This document shows positions 8,324 to 16,315 of a stretch of DNA of 64,000 nucleotides, one piece after another. Origin of the DNA: Poriferisodalis sp965205175. GTDB taxonomy: Bacteria > Actinomycetota > Acidimicrobiia > Acidimicrobiales > Poriferisodalaceae. The stretch spans positions 186,001-250,000 of the forward strand of contig NZ_OZ242038.1 of NCBI RefSeq assembly GCF_965205175.1. The letters are read 5' to 3'. Positions within the stretch are counted from its first letter, which is position 1. Every line of letters begins with the position of its first letter. The translations under genes and the position numbers were made by a program. The notes under the pieces were generated by a model that worked only from the letters and a program-made list of their open reading frames with translations, did not search any database and was not told the origin of the DNA.

Positions 8324-9544
8324 GTGGCCGATTTCCAGCAGCACGAATCGATCGGCACGCTGCATCGCCTCGCCGACCGATCCGTCGACAGCCTCGAAGA
8401 CGAGCTCTTCGCGTACTCGCGCCGTCGCCCTATCGCGTTGATCATCCCAGCGCTGTACAGCGAGCTGCAGGGACCGGCGCTGGGCAACATCGTCACCGAG
8501 ATCGCCAAGGTCTCCTACATCGACGAGATCATCGTGGGCATCGACCGGGCCGACGAAGCCCAGTTCGCCGAGGCCCGACGGTTCTTTTCCCGCTTGCCGC
8601 AGCGCACCCGCCTGCTCTGGAACGACGGGCCGCGCCTGCGCCGGATCGACGAAGAACTCGCAGACCGGGTGCTCGCCCCGACCGAGCCGGGCAAGGGCCG
8701 CAACGTCTGGTACTGCCTCGGCTACTTCCTGGCCTCAGGACGGTGCGAGAACGTGGCGCTGCACGACGCGGACATTCTCACCTACGACCGCAGCCTGCTG
8801 GCTCGGCTGCTCTACCCGATCCTGCACCCCACCTTCGGCTACTCGTTCTCGAAGGGCTACTACTACCGGGCCGGCGAGGGCTCATCGGGCCGGCTGAACG
8901 GGCGGGTGGTTCGCCTGCTGGTCACACCACTGCTGCAGGCGTTGCGAAGCACCATCGGCGAGCACGAGTACTTGAGCTACTTGAGCGCATTCCGATACCC
9001 GCTGGCCGGCGAGTTCGCGATGAAGCACGACATGGCGCGCAGCGTCCGCATTCCCGGCGACTGGGGTCTCGAGATCGGCGTGCTCTCGGAGGTCTACCGC
9101 ATCTACCAAGGGCGGCGCATCTGCCAAGTGGACCTCTGCGGACGGTACGACCACAAGCATCAGGACCTGTCGCTCGACGACGCCGACGCGGGGCTGCACA
9201 AGATGAGCCGCGACATCGCCAAGGCCATCTACCGCAAGCTGGCCATCGACGGCACGGTGCTCGGCGCGGAGACGTTCCGAACGGTCAAGGCCGTGTACTA
9301 CCGCAACGCACTCGACCTCGTCAGCCACTACCGCAACGACGCGGCGTTCAACGGCTTGAGCTTCGACCTGCACGCAGAAGAGACCGCTGTGGAGCTGTTC
9401 GCCTCTGCGGTCATGGCAGCCGGGGACGAGTTTTTGAACGACCCGATGGGCACGCCGTTCATCCCGAACTGGTCGAGGGTGCAAAGCGCCATGCCCGAGG
9501 TGCTCGCCGGGCTCCACGACGCCGTCGAGCGCGACAACGCCTGA
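8324..9544 (+). CDS. GT81-like glycosyltransferase (glucosyl-3-phosphoglycerate synthase family)
   Basis: A 406-residue GT-A-fold transferase. The start of the fold is RPIALIIPALYSEL; the metal-binding DAD is in ALHDADIL, preceded by GKGRNVW; the acceptor region YPLAGEFAMKHD followed by PGDWGLEIGVLSEVYR is characteristic of GpgS/MpgS enzymes. These transfer a hexosyl unit from NDP-sugar to 3-phosphoglycerate, the first step to glucosylglycerate, a compatible solute and precursor of methylglucose polysaccharides. The GTG at 8324 is the first start in frame with homology. It is convergent with the GH13_18 phosphorylase-like gene 54 bp downstream, which fits a glucosylglycerate cycle. A mannosylglycerate-type donor cannot be excluded. 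No phosphatase partner is adjacent. Confidence 0.82.
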   Translation: MADFQQHESIGTLHRLADRSVDSLEDELFAYSRRRPIALIIPALYSELQGPALGNIVTEIAKVSYIDEIIVGIDRADEAQFAEARRFFSRLPQRTRLLWNDGPRLRRIDEELADRVLAPTEPGKGRNVWYCLGYFLASGRCENVALHDADILTYDRSLLARLLYPILHPTFGYSFSKGYYYRAGEGSSGRLNGRVVRLLVTPLLQALRSTIGEHEYLSYLSAFRYPLAGEFAMKHDMARSVRIPGDWGLEIGVLSEVYRIYQGRRICQVDLCGRYDHKHQDLSLDDADAGLHKMSRDIAKAIYRKLAIDGTVLGAETFRTVKAVYYRNALDLVSHYRNDAAFNGLSFDLHAEETAVELFASAVMAAGDEFLNDPMGTPFIPNWSRVQSAMPEVLAGLHDAVERDNA

Positions 9545-9598
9545 GGCCGGCTCATGGCGGCACGTGCGGCGTTCAGACGTGCGGATCAGACATGCGAA

Positions 9599-11602
9599 TC
9601 AGGCGTGCGAACCGGCTGCCCCAGCGGGTGCCCGGCGCTGGGATTCGAGGCACAGCCACCTCGTCTGACCCGCGGCCAGCACGACTCCGGCGTCCTGTTC
9701 ATGGACCGAGTCGTCGAGGAGGTCCACACAGCCCTCGCTGTCGAAGCGTGCGCCGGCGCTGTCAGCGGGACACCGCCCGGCCAGCACGCCGAGATCCACG
9801 GCGAGCGGGTCTTGGGAGACGTTGGTGACCGAGACCACGGTCTGACCGCTGTCCGGTCCGCCGCGGATCACGCCGAAGGCGCGGTTGCCCACGTCGAGCG
9901 AGACCTGCGCGCTGTCGGGATGGAACGCCGGCTGGCCGCCGCGCACCAGCATCCGCCGCACCAGCTCCACCAGCACCTGCCGGCGCACGCCTCCCTGTGC
10001 TCCCAGCAGGTCGACCGCTTCGTCAAGCGTCAGCTTGCGCCGGTTGATGGTGCGTCTGCTCGGCTCGACCGGCGGCAGGTCGTGCTCGGTCACGATGCGC
10101 GGCGGCTCGCTGATCGGCGTCCAGTAGCTGGGGGTGCCCAGCAACGCATGCACGTACAGCGCCGGGATGCCGGCCAGGCTCAGCATGATCGTGTGTGCTG
10201 CCAAGAACTGGGCGATGCCGAGCGCATCACCGTCGCCGGCGAGCAGATCCCACAGCGAGACGTTCAGCTCGTAGGGCCGAGGTCCCTGGGCGGTGTCGAA
10301 TTCCGAGTGTGTGCCGCCTGCGCTGCGCGCCGCTGCGACCAGTCGAGCGACGTCTGCCCTGCCCAGCAGCCCTTCGGCCGGTCGGAGTCCGATGCCGTCA
10401 TGGCTGGCAATGAAGTTGAAGAACGACGCACCGGCCGGCGGTGCCTCCAGCTGAGCGAGCCACTGCTGCAGCGCCGTCGCGGAGCCCGAGACCATGGTAT
10501 GGGCGATCAGCGGCGGCAGGCTGAAGTTGTAGACGAGATGGGCCTCGTCGCCGTCGCCCCAGTAGGCCACGTTCTGTTCGTGCGGCACGTTGGTCTCGGT
10601 GATGACGACCGAGCCGGGGCATCGCACTTCCAGCAGCGTCCGCAACAGCTTGACGATCTCGTGGGTCTGCGGCAGGTTCAGGCACGACGTGCCCAGCTCC
10701 TTCCACAGGTAGGCGACAGCGTCGAGTCGAAACCAGCGCACGCCGCCGTCGACAAGGCATGCGACGGTCCGCAGCAGCTCGAGCAGCACGTCCGGCTCGC
10801 CGAAGTCCAGATCGATTTGGTCGTGACTGAACGTACACCACAGCAGCCGAGGGCCGTCGGGCGTCTCCACTTCGCGCAGCAGCGGCGTCGTGCGCGGCCG
10901 CACCACGCTGGACAGGTCGTCCTCGGGCTCCGCGCTGAGCAGGAAGCGGCTGCCGGGCATCTCGCCCCTGCAGAACTGCTCCATCCACGGATGATCGGCA
11001 CTGACGTGGTTCACCACCAAGTCAGCCATCACCGTGCAGGTCTCGGCGAGCTCGCGGATGTCTTCCCAGCTGCCCAGCCGCGGATCCACCGCCCGATGGT
11101 TGACCACCGCGAAGCCGCCGTCGGAGCTCGACGGGTAGAACGGCAGGACATGCACGATGGTCACGACGTCGCCGGTCAAGTCGTCGAGCAGGTCATGCAG
11201 GGTGCGCAGCGGCACCTCGCCTGCCTGGGTGATCGAATCGGCGTAGGTGATCATGGCGACGTCGCGCTGGTCCCAGCGCGGTTGCGCCGGCGGCTCGGTC
11301 ATCGAGCTCGGGGGACTCATCGGGTCCGTGGGCTCGATGCCGACCGATGCCAGCACGTCCTCGACCAGCTGCTCCGCGGACGGCTCGGTCATGTGCTCGG
11401 GATAGATCAGTTCCAAGTGGCGCCGCACTCGGGCGCGCAAGCCCGTATCGGCCGCCGCGCCGTGGGCCACCGCGCCATGGGTCGTCGCATCACGTGTCAC
11501 CGCATCGCTGGTCGCCGCACTTGCGGTCACGATGTGGGAACTCCCGTCGTCTGCGGACCTGTCCTGTGCGGACCTGCCTTGGGGCCGCACGCGAAGCAGC
11601 AT
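9599..11602 (-). CDS. GH13_18 phosphorylase, glucosylglycerate phosphorylase-like
   Basis: An alpha-amylase-fold glucoside phosphorylase (667 residues from ATG 11602). Motifs: LPFYPSSSDGGF near the active-site entrance, nucleophile in FRLDAVAYLW (Asp294), acid/base in ITETNVPH (Glu336) and transition-state Asp in ASHDGIGLRP (Asp402). The sequence around KELGTSCLNLPQTHE resembles YcjM-type glucosylglycerate phosphorylases more than classical sucrose phosphorylases. The reaction would be reversible phosphorolysis of 2-O-glucosylglycerate to glucose-1-phosphate and glycerate. The adjacent GpgS-like gene supports this substrate, but sucrose activity is an alternative. The frame is open to 11872 but must start below the divergent amine oxidase; GTG 11530 with GGGAG upstream is an equally good start. 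The first 50 residues are low-complexity (Ala/Thr/Asp repeats). Confidence 0.85.
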   Translation of the reverse strand: MLLRVRPQGRSAQDRSADDGSSHIVTASAATSDAVTRDATTHGAVAHGAAADTGLRARVRRHLELIYPEHMTEPSAEQLVEDVLASVGIEPTDPMSPPSSMTEPPAQPRWDQRDVAMITYADSITQAGEVPLRTLHDLLDDLTGDVVTIVHVLPFYPSSSDGGFAVVNHRAVDPRLGSWEDIRELAETCTVMADLVVNHVSADHPWMEQFCRGEMPGSRFLLSAEPEDDLSSVVRPRTTPLLREVETPDGPRLLWCTFSHDQIDLDFGEPDVLLELLRTVACLVDGGVRWFRLDAVAYLWKELGTSCLNLPQTHEIVKLLRTLLEVRCPGSVVITETNVPHEQNVAYWGDGDEAHLVYNFSLPPLIAHTMVSGSATALQQWLAQLEAPPAGASFFNFIASHDGIGLRPAEGLLGRADVARLVAAARSAGGTHSEFDTAQGPRPYELNVSLWDLLAGDGDALGIAQFLAAHTIMLSLAGIPALYVHALLGTPSYWTPISEPPRIVTEHDLPPVEPSRRTINRRKLTLDEAVDLLGAQGGVRRQVLVELVRRMLVRGGQPAFHPDSAQVSLDVGNRAFGVIRGGPDSGQTVVSVTNVSQDPLAVDLGVLAGRCPADSAGARFDSEGCVDLLDDSVHEQDAGVVLAAGQTRWLCLESQRRAPAGAAGSHA

Positions 11603-11726
11603 CGGGAGAGAATAGACGGCGCGACAGGCGGTGCGATCGGCCGTGCGCGCGTCGGCACTATGTTGCACGCGGCCGGGCTGCACGCGGCCGGCGCTGCGCC
11701 GGACGCGTGGGTCACCTCGCGCGACA

Positions 11727-11732
11727 TAGCGT
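11727..11732 (+). promoter_or_regulatory. -10 box of a leaderless promoter (amine oxidase)
   Basis: TAGCGT ends 6 nt before the ATG at 11739. The hexamer is identical to those before the GT81-like and DUF3467 genes. Confidence 0.5.
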
Positions 11733-11738
11733 GAAGCC

Positions 11739-13691
11739 ATGACCAAGACCACGCTGGAACGACCGAGCGCCGTGGCGACGACTGCGACCGCGCCGCCGCG
11801 CCACCCGCTGTCAATGATGACCGAAGCGGAGGCCAACGCCGCCATCGAGGTGCTGCGCCGTTCGGGCCGCATCGGCGATGACGCCCGCTTTCACGGATTC
11901 TGTATCTGGGAGCCGCCAAAGGCCGAAGTAGCTGCGTGGACCCCTGGTGCGAAGACCGATCGCCGCTTCGAGATCGTCGTGCGCGAGAACGACATGGTGC
12001 ATAGCGCAGTGGTGTCGGTGACCCGGGGCGAGGTGGACTCGTGGATGCACCACCCCGATGTGGTCCCGCGGGTGGGACAGACCGAGCTGTTCGCGGTGAT
12101 GGACGCCTGCCGCAAGGATCCGGCATTCGCGAACGCCATTGCCAAGCGAGGCATCGCCGACCCCTCCCAAGTGCAGATCGACCCCTGGCCGACTGGCGAC
12201 TACGGCTTGGCGTTCGAGTCGGGGCGGCGAGTGCAGCGCTGCATCGCGTTCTGGCGCCCGAAGCCCACCGACAACGGCTACGCCTACCCCCTCGACGGAC
12301 TCATGGTCCACGTCGATGTCGACACGCTGGAGGTGCTGCACGTCGACGACTTCGACCAGTGGCCGGTGGCTTCGGAACGTGGCAACTACGACGTGGACTC
12401 GGTCACGCAGGACTTCGGCCCGATGCGCACCGACCTGCGTCCCATCGACATCACCCAGCCCGAGGGCGCCAGCTTCACGCTGGACGACAACGAGCTGCGC
12501 TGGCAGAAGTGGTCGATGCGGGTGGTGATGGACGACACCGAAGGCTTGGTGCTGCACCGCATCGCCTACGAGGACAACGGTCGGACGCGACCCGTCGTCG
12601 ACCGGGCTTCGCTGGCCGAGATGGTCGTGCCCTATGGCGACACGCGGCCGTCGCAGACGTTCAAGCACGCGCTCGACTCGGGCGAGTTCGGCCTCGGCCT
12701 GATGAACAACTCGCTGGAGCTGGGGTGCGACTGCCTCGGAGAGATCGTCTACCTGGACTCCACCCAAGTGTTCGACGACGGCTCGGTGGTGACCACGCCG
12801 AACGCCGTCTGCATCCATGAGGAGGACTTCGGCATCGGCTGGAAGCACTACGACTGGAACGCCAACACCACCGAGGTGCGCCGTTCTCGCCGGCTGGTAG
12901 TGAGTGCCATCCACACGGTCGGCAACTACGAGTACGGCTTCTTCTGGTACTTCTACCTCGACGGCTCGATCCGCTACGAGGTGAAGCTGACCGGCATCTT
13001 GACCACGCGCTCGCACCGCGACGGCGACGACATGACGTTCGCTCGCCAAGTGGCGCCGCACGTATCGGCGCCGATCCACCAGCACATCTTCTGCGTGCGC
13101 TTGGACATGGCCGTGGACGGCAACGCCAACACCGTCGTCGAGGTGAACACGGAGGCACTGCCCCCCGGCCCGCACAATCCGCACGGCACTGCCTTCGCCG
13201 CCCAGGAGACCGTGCTGGGAAGCGAGCTGGCCGCACGGCGCGACGCCAACTCCGCAACGAGCCGCTACTGGCGGATCGAGAGCGCGGACTGCGTCAATCG
13301 GCTGGGACGGCCGACGGCGTATCGGCTGCTGCCGCCGCCCACCGCGACTATGTTCGCGTCGCACGACAGCCCGCATTCGCGGCGCGCCACCTTCGCCCGC
13401 CACAACGTGTGGGTGTCACCCACACGGCCAGAGGAGCGCTACGCCGCAGGGCGCTTCCCCACCCAGCGCAATTCCGGCGACGGGCTGGAGCGCTACACCG
13501 CAGGCGACCGGCCGGTGGTCGGCACGGACATCACCGTGTGGCACACGTTCGGGATCACCCACGACGCCCGACCTGAGGACTTCCCGGTGATGCCCACCGA
13601 GTACGTCGGCTTCGGCTTGGTGCCCGACGGGTTCTTCGAGCGCAATCCGATGCTCGACGTACCCCCGATGTCCAACGGCCACTGTGCCTGA
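11739..13691 (+). CDS. Copper-containing primary amine oxidase
   Basis: Oxidatively deaminates primary amines to aldehyde, ammonia and hydrogen peroxide. At 650 residues it is a standard bacterial copper amine oxidase. The topaquinone precursor is Tyr397 in VGNYEYGFFW, the catalytic base Asp313 is in ALDSGEFG, and copper ligands are His447 and His449 (HQHIF) and His608 (FGITHDARPEDFP). The spacing agrees with the Arthrobacter enzymes throughout, so the protein should be active. No signal peptide is seen, so it is cytoplasmic. The downstream flavin-dehydrogenase-fold gene starts at or just after its stop, indicating an operon. The product aldehyde would need an oxidising enzyme from elsewhere. 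Confidence 0.95.
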   Translation: MTKTTLERPSAVATTATAPPRHPLSMMTEAEANAAIEVLRRSGRIGDDARFHGFCIWEPPKAEVAAWTPGAKTDRRFEIVVRENDMVHSAVVSVTRGEVDSWMHHPDVVPRVGQTELFAVMDACRKDPAFANAIAKRGIADPSQVQIDPWPTGDYGLAFESGRRVQRCIAFWRPKPTDNGYAYPLDGLMVHVDVDTLEVLHVDDFDQWPVASERGNYDVDSVTQDFGPMRTDLRPIDITQPEGASFTLDDNELRWQKWSMRVVMDDTEGLVLHRIAYEDNGRTRPVVDRASLAEMVVPYGDTRPSQTFKHALDSGEFGLGLMNNSLELGCDCLGEIVYLDSTQVFDDGSVVTTPNAVCIHEEDFGIGWKHYDWNANTTEVRRSRRLVVSAIHTVGNYEYGFFWYFYLDGSIRYEVKLTGILTTRSHRDGDDMTFARQVAPHVSAPIHQHIFCVRLDMAVDGNANTVVEVNTEALPPGPHNPHGTAFAAQETVLGSELAARRDANSATSRYWRIESADCVNRLGRPTAYRLLPPPTATMFASHDSPHSRRATFARHNVWVSPTRPEERYAAGRFPTQRNSGDGLERYTAGDRPVVGTDITVWHTFGITHDARPEDFPVMPTEYVGFGLVPDGFFERNPMLDVPPMSNGHCA

Positions 13692-13722
13692 GCGGGCAGG
13701 GCCTGAAGCGAGCAGGGCGAAC

Positions 13723-14961
13723 GTGAGTCTCACAGAGACCAGCGACTGCGGCGGCGCTGCAGTAGTCAACCACTTCGCGCCGGCGCCGACCGCCGGACTG
13801 CGGATCGCGCCGCTGCTCGACGCCATCGAAGCGCAGGCGGCAACAGCCGACCGGACCCGTTCGGTCTCAGCGGAGGTCATCGAGGCCATCCGCGGCACGG
13901 ACTTCATGCGCATGTCCGCCACCCGCAACATCGGCGGCGTGGAGGAGTCCATGGTGCACATGGGCCGCGAGCTCGAAGCGGTCGCGGCCCGCTGCCCGAG
14001 CTTGGCATGGTGCCTGTGGAACCACCTGTGCGTGTTCCATTTGTTCGTCGGGTCGCTCGGGCCCGAACAGCAGGGCCTGCTCACCCGCATCGTGACCAAC
14101 GGCGAGTGGGTCTCGTTTCCCGGCGGTGCCCGCAGCTCGGTCTACGGTCGCATCAGCGGAGGCCAGGCCATCCTGAACGGCACCGGCCGCTGGGGCACCG
14201 GCGCTCGATACGCCGACTACTGCGGGGTGGCGTTCGCCGTCACGGGCGACGACGGCAAGCCGCTGCGGCCGCTGGACCTTCGCTTCACCATCGTCCCCGC
14301 CGCAGCCGAGGGCATCAAGATCGACCCGTCGTGGGACGGCGCCGGGCTGCGGGCCTCAGCAACCGACGATGTCCACTACACCGAGGTTGCTGTCGATCTG
14401 GACGACTGCGTGGCCTGGTTCGGCGCCAACCGCGCCGAGTCGCTGCGCACCGTCCCGGTGGTGCATCACCGCTACCGCGAGGACTGGGTGGGCATCTCGG
14501 ATCTCTGGCTCGCGTACATGGCAGTAGGCCTCGTGCGCCGGGCGCTCGCCGAGGCTGCTGATGCGGCCGGAGGCCGGCGGGTGGTCATCGGCGGTGCCAT
14601 GGTCGAGCGGCCCACCGTGCAGGTCAACTTCGGCAGGGCCGCATCGCTGCTGGCAGCCGCTGCTGCGGCAACCGAAGCTGCCTGCTGCGATGTCGACCGT
14701 CGCATCGCCGCCGGCATCGTCCCCGACGAAGCCGACTACCTGCGCCAGATGGCCGTGACGACGATGGCGGTGGAACAGCTCGACGAGGCCATGTCGCTGC
14801 TGCATCGCACCCAAGGCGGCACAGCGTTGCGCGAGGGCGGCGCGTTCGAACGCCGCTATCGGGACTTCAGGGCGATGCCAGTACACATCAACGTGCATCA
14901 AGACCGGATCGCCCACCAGCTGGGCCGACACCTGCTCGGCCTCGAACCCAACCCGTTCTGA
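13723..14961 (+). CDS. Acyl-CoA dehydrogenase-fold flavoprotein (HsaA/DszC-like monooxygenase candidate)
   Basis: A 412-residue protein with the acyl-CoA dehydrogenase fold: helical N-terminus, mid-domain with GTGRWGTGARYADYCGV, and a C-terminal helical bundle ending in a histidine-rich INVHQDRIAHQLGRHLLG. The layout matches group D flavin-dependent monooxygenases (HsaA, DszC, HpaB-type) better than true dehydrogenases, because the usual catalytic Glu region is absent and the C-terminal VHIN/H pattern is present. Such enzymes use reduced flavin from a separate reductase, which is not nearby. GTG 13723 has an AGGGC upstream; GTG 13684 overlapping the amine oxidase stop is the alternative. The substrate is unknown. 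Confidence 0.75.
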   Translation: MSLTETSDCGGAAVVNHFAPAPTAGLRIAPLLDAIEAQAATADRTRSVSAEVIEAIRGTDFMRMSATRNIGGVEESMVHMGRELEAVAARCPSLAWCLWNHLCVFHLFVGSLGPEQQGLLTRIVTNGEWVSFPGGARSSVYGRISGGQAILNGTGRWGTGARYADYCGVAFAVTGDDGKPLRPLDLRFTIVPAAAEGIKIDPSWDGAGLRASATDDVHYTEVAVDLDDCVAWFGANRAESLRTVPVVHHRYREDWVGISDLWLAYMAVGLVRRALAEAADAAGGRRVVIGGAMVERPTVQVNFGRAASLLAAAAAATEAACCDVDRRIAAGIVPDEADYLRQMAVTTMAVEQLDEAMSLLHRTQGGTALREGGAFERRYRDFRAMPVHINVHQDRIAHQLGRHLLGLEPNPF

Positions 14962-15108
14962 CCAGCCTCCTGCTGGCCCGACCTGTGCCGGGCCGACCTT
15001 GCTGACCCAGCGCTGCTCGACTGCGGCAAGCTGCGGCCAGCAAGCGCGACAATAGGCTACGGCTGCGCCGTCCAGACCTGCCGTACAGGCATCGGCGAGG
15101 AGGGAATC

Positions 15109-16224
15109 TTGCGCCGAAGAACCTTGCACCGACAAATTCCGGCTCGATTGGCTTGTGCAGTGGCCTGCGTGGCGTTGCTCGCAGCAGCGTGCGGCAGCGA
15201 CGCCGACAGCAGCGACTCGGGGGACATCACGGCCGCATTCGTGCTGGTGGGGCCGATCGGCAGCGCCGGCTGGAACTGGGCGCACGACCAAGGCCGCCAG
15301 TATGCGGAAGCGCAGACGGGCGCCACGACGCTCGTCGTGGAGAGCATTCCGGAAAACGCCGAGGACGTCAAGGCCGTCGCGATCGACTTCATCGAGAACG
15401 AGAACGCCGACATCATCTTCGGCACCTCGTTCGGCTACATGGACCCGATGCTCGAGCTCGCCGACGAGTATCCCGACATCGTGTTCGAGCACGCTTCGGG
15501 CTACAAGATGAACGACACCAACTTCGGCAACTTCTTCGGGCGCATGTACCAGCCCCGCTACCTGTCGGGCATGGCTGCCGGGGCGATGAGCGAGAGCGGA
15601 CGCATTGGCTACGTGGCCGCCTTCCCGATTCCGGAAGTGATCCGCGGCATCAACGCCTTCACCCTCGGCGTGCGCGAGACCAATCCGACCGCTCAAGTCC
15701 ACGTCAACTGGACGTCAACCTGGTTCGACCCGGCCGTGGAAGGCGACACCGCGCGGGCCCTGCTCGAAGCCGGCGCCGACGTGATCACGATGCACCAGGA
15801 CTCCCCGGCCGCAGGCGTGGCTGCTCAAGACGCCGGAGCGCGCTGGGTCGCCTACAACTCCGACATGCGCGAATTCGCGCCGGATGCGTTCATCACCGCG
15901 CCGGTGTGGAACTGGGGGCCGCGCTACGCCGAGACCATCCAGGCGGTGGCCGCAGGCACCTACGAACCTGGCTCGTACTGGGGCGGCATGGCCGACGGCA
16001 TCGTGGCTTTGGCGCCGCTGGCCGACGACGTGCCGAGCGACGTGGCCGAGCGGATCGACGACGTGGCCGAGCGGATCCGCGCAGGCGACTGGGACGTGTT
16101 CACCGGCGAGATCCGCGATCAGGCCGGAACCGTGCGAGTGGCCGACGGCGAGACCATGGACGACGCCTCGATGCTCGCCATGAGCTGGTTCGTCGAAGGC
16201 GTGGTGGGCGACGCTGCACCCTGA
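15109..16224 (+). CDS. BMP-family ABC transporter substrate-binding lipoprotein
   Basis: A 371-residue lipoprotein: basic start MRRRTLHRQ, hydrophobic core and lipobox LLAAAC with the lipidated Cys at about residue 24. The mature part (FVLVGPIGSAGWNWAHDQGR, then IIFGTSFGYMDPMLELA) is the basic-membrane-protein/PnrA fold, which captures nucleosides for ABC import. It starts with TTG at 15109 after a strong AGGAGGG ribosome site 5 nt upstream, so the rare start is credible. It is followed by the ATPase-permease fusion and a second permease, completing a BmpDEFG-like importer. In other bacteria such systems import guanosine, inosine and related nucleosides; here the substrate is inferred. Confidence 0.9.
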   Translation: MRRRTLHRQIPARLACAVACVALLAAACGSDADSSDSGDITAAFVLVGPIGSAGWNWAHDQGRQYAEAQTGATTLVVESIPENAEDVKAVAIDFIENENADIIFGTSFGYMDPMLELADEYPDIVFEHASGYKMNDTNFGNFFGRMYQPRYLSGMAAGAMSESGRIGYVAAFPIPEVIRGINAFTLGVRETNPTAQVHVNWTSTWFDPAVEGDTARALLEAGADVITMHQDSPAAGVAAQDAGARWVAYNSDMREFAPDAFITAPVWNWGPRYAETIQAVAAGTYEPGSYWGGMADGIVALAPLADDVPSDVAERIDDVAERIRAGDWDVFTGEIRDQAGTVRVADGETMDDASMLAMSWFVEGVVGDAAP

Positions 16225-16315
16225 GCCCGACTCGTCCGGCGAGCCGGCGCCGTCATCGGGGCCGCCTGATCTGACAGCAGCGAACGCGCCGGCCGGTCAC
16301 GGTCCGCCGTACGCG

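Noticed and set aside
11603..11872. N-terminal extension of the GH13_18 enzyme
   Set aside because: It would overlap the divergent copper amine oxidase start and promoter, and has no homology.
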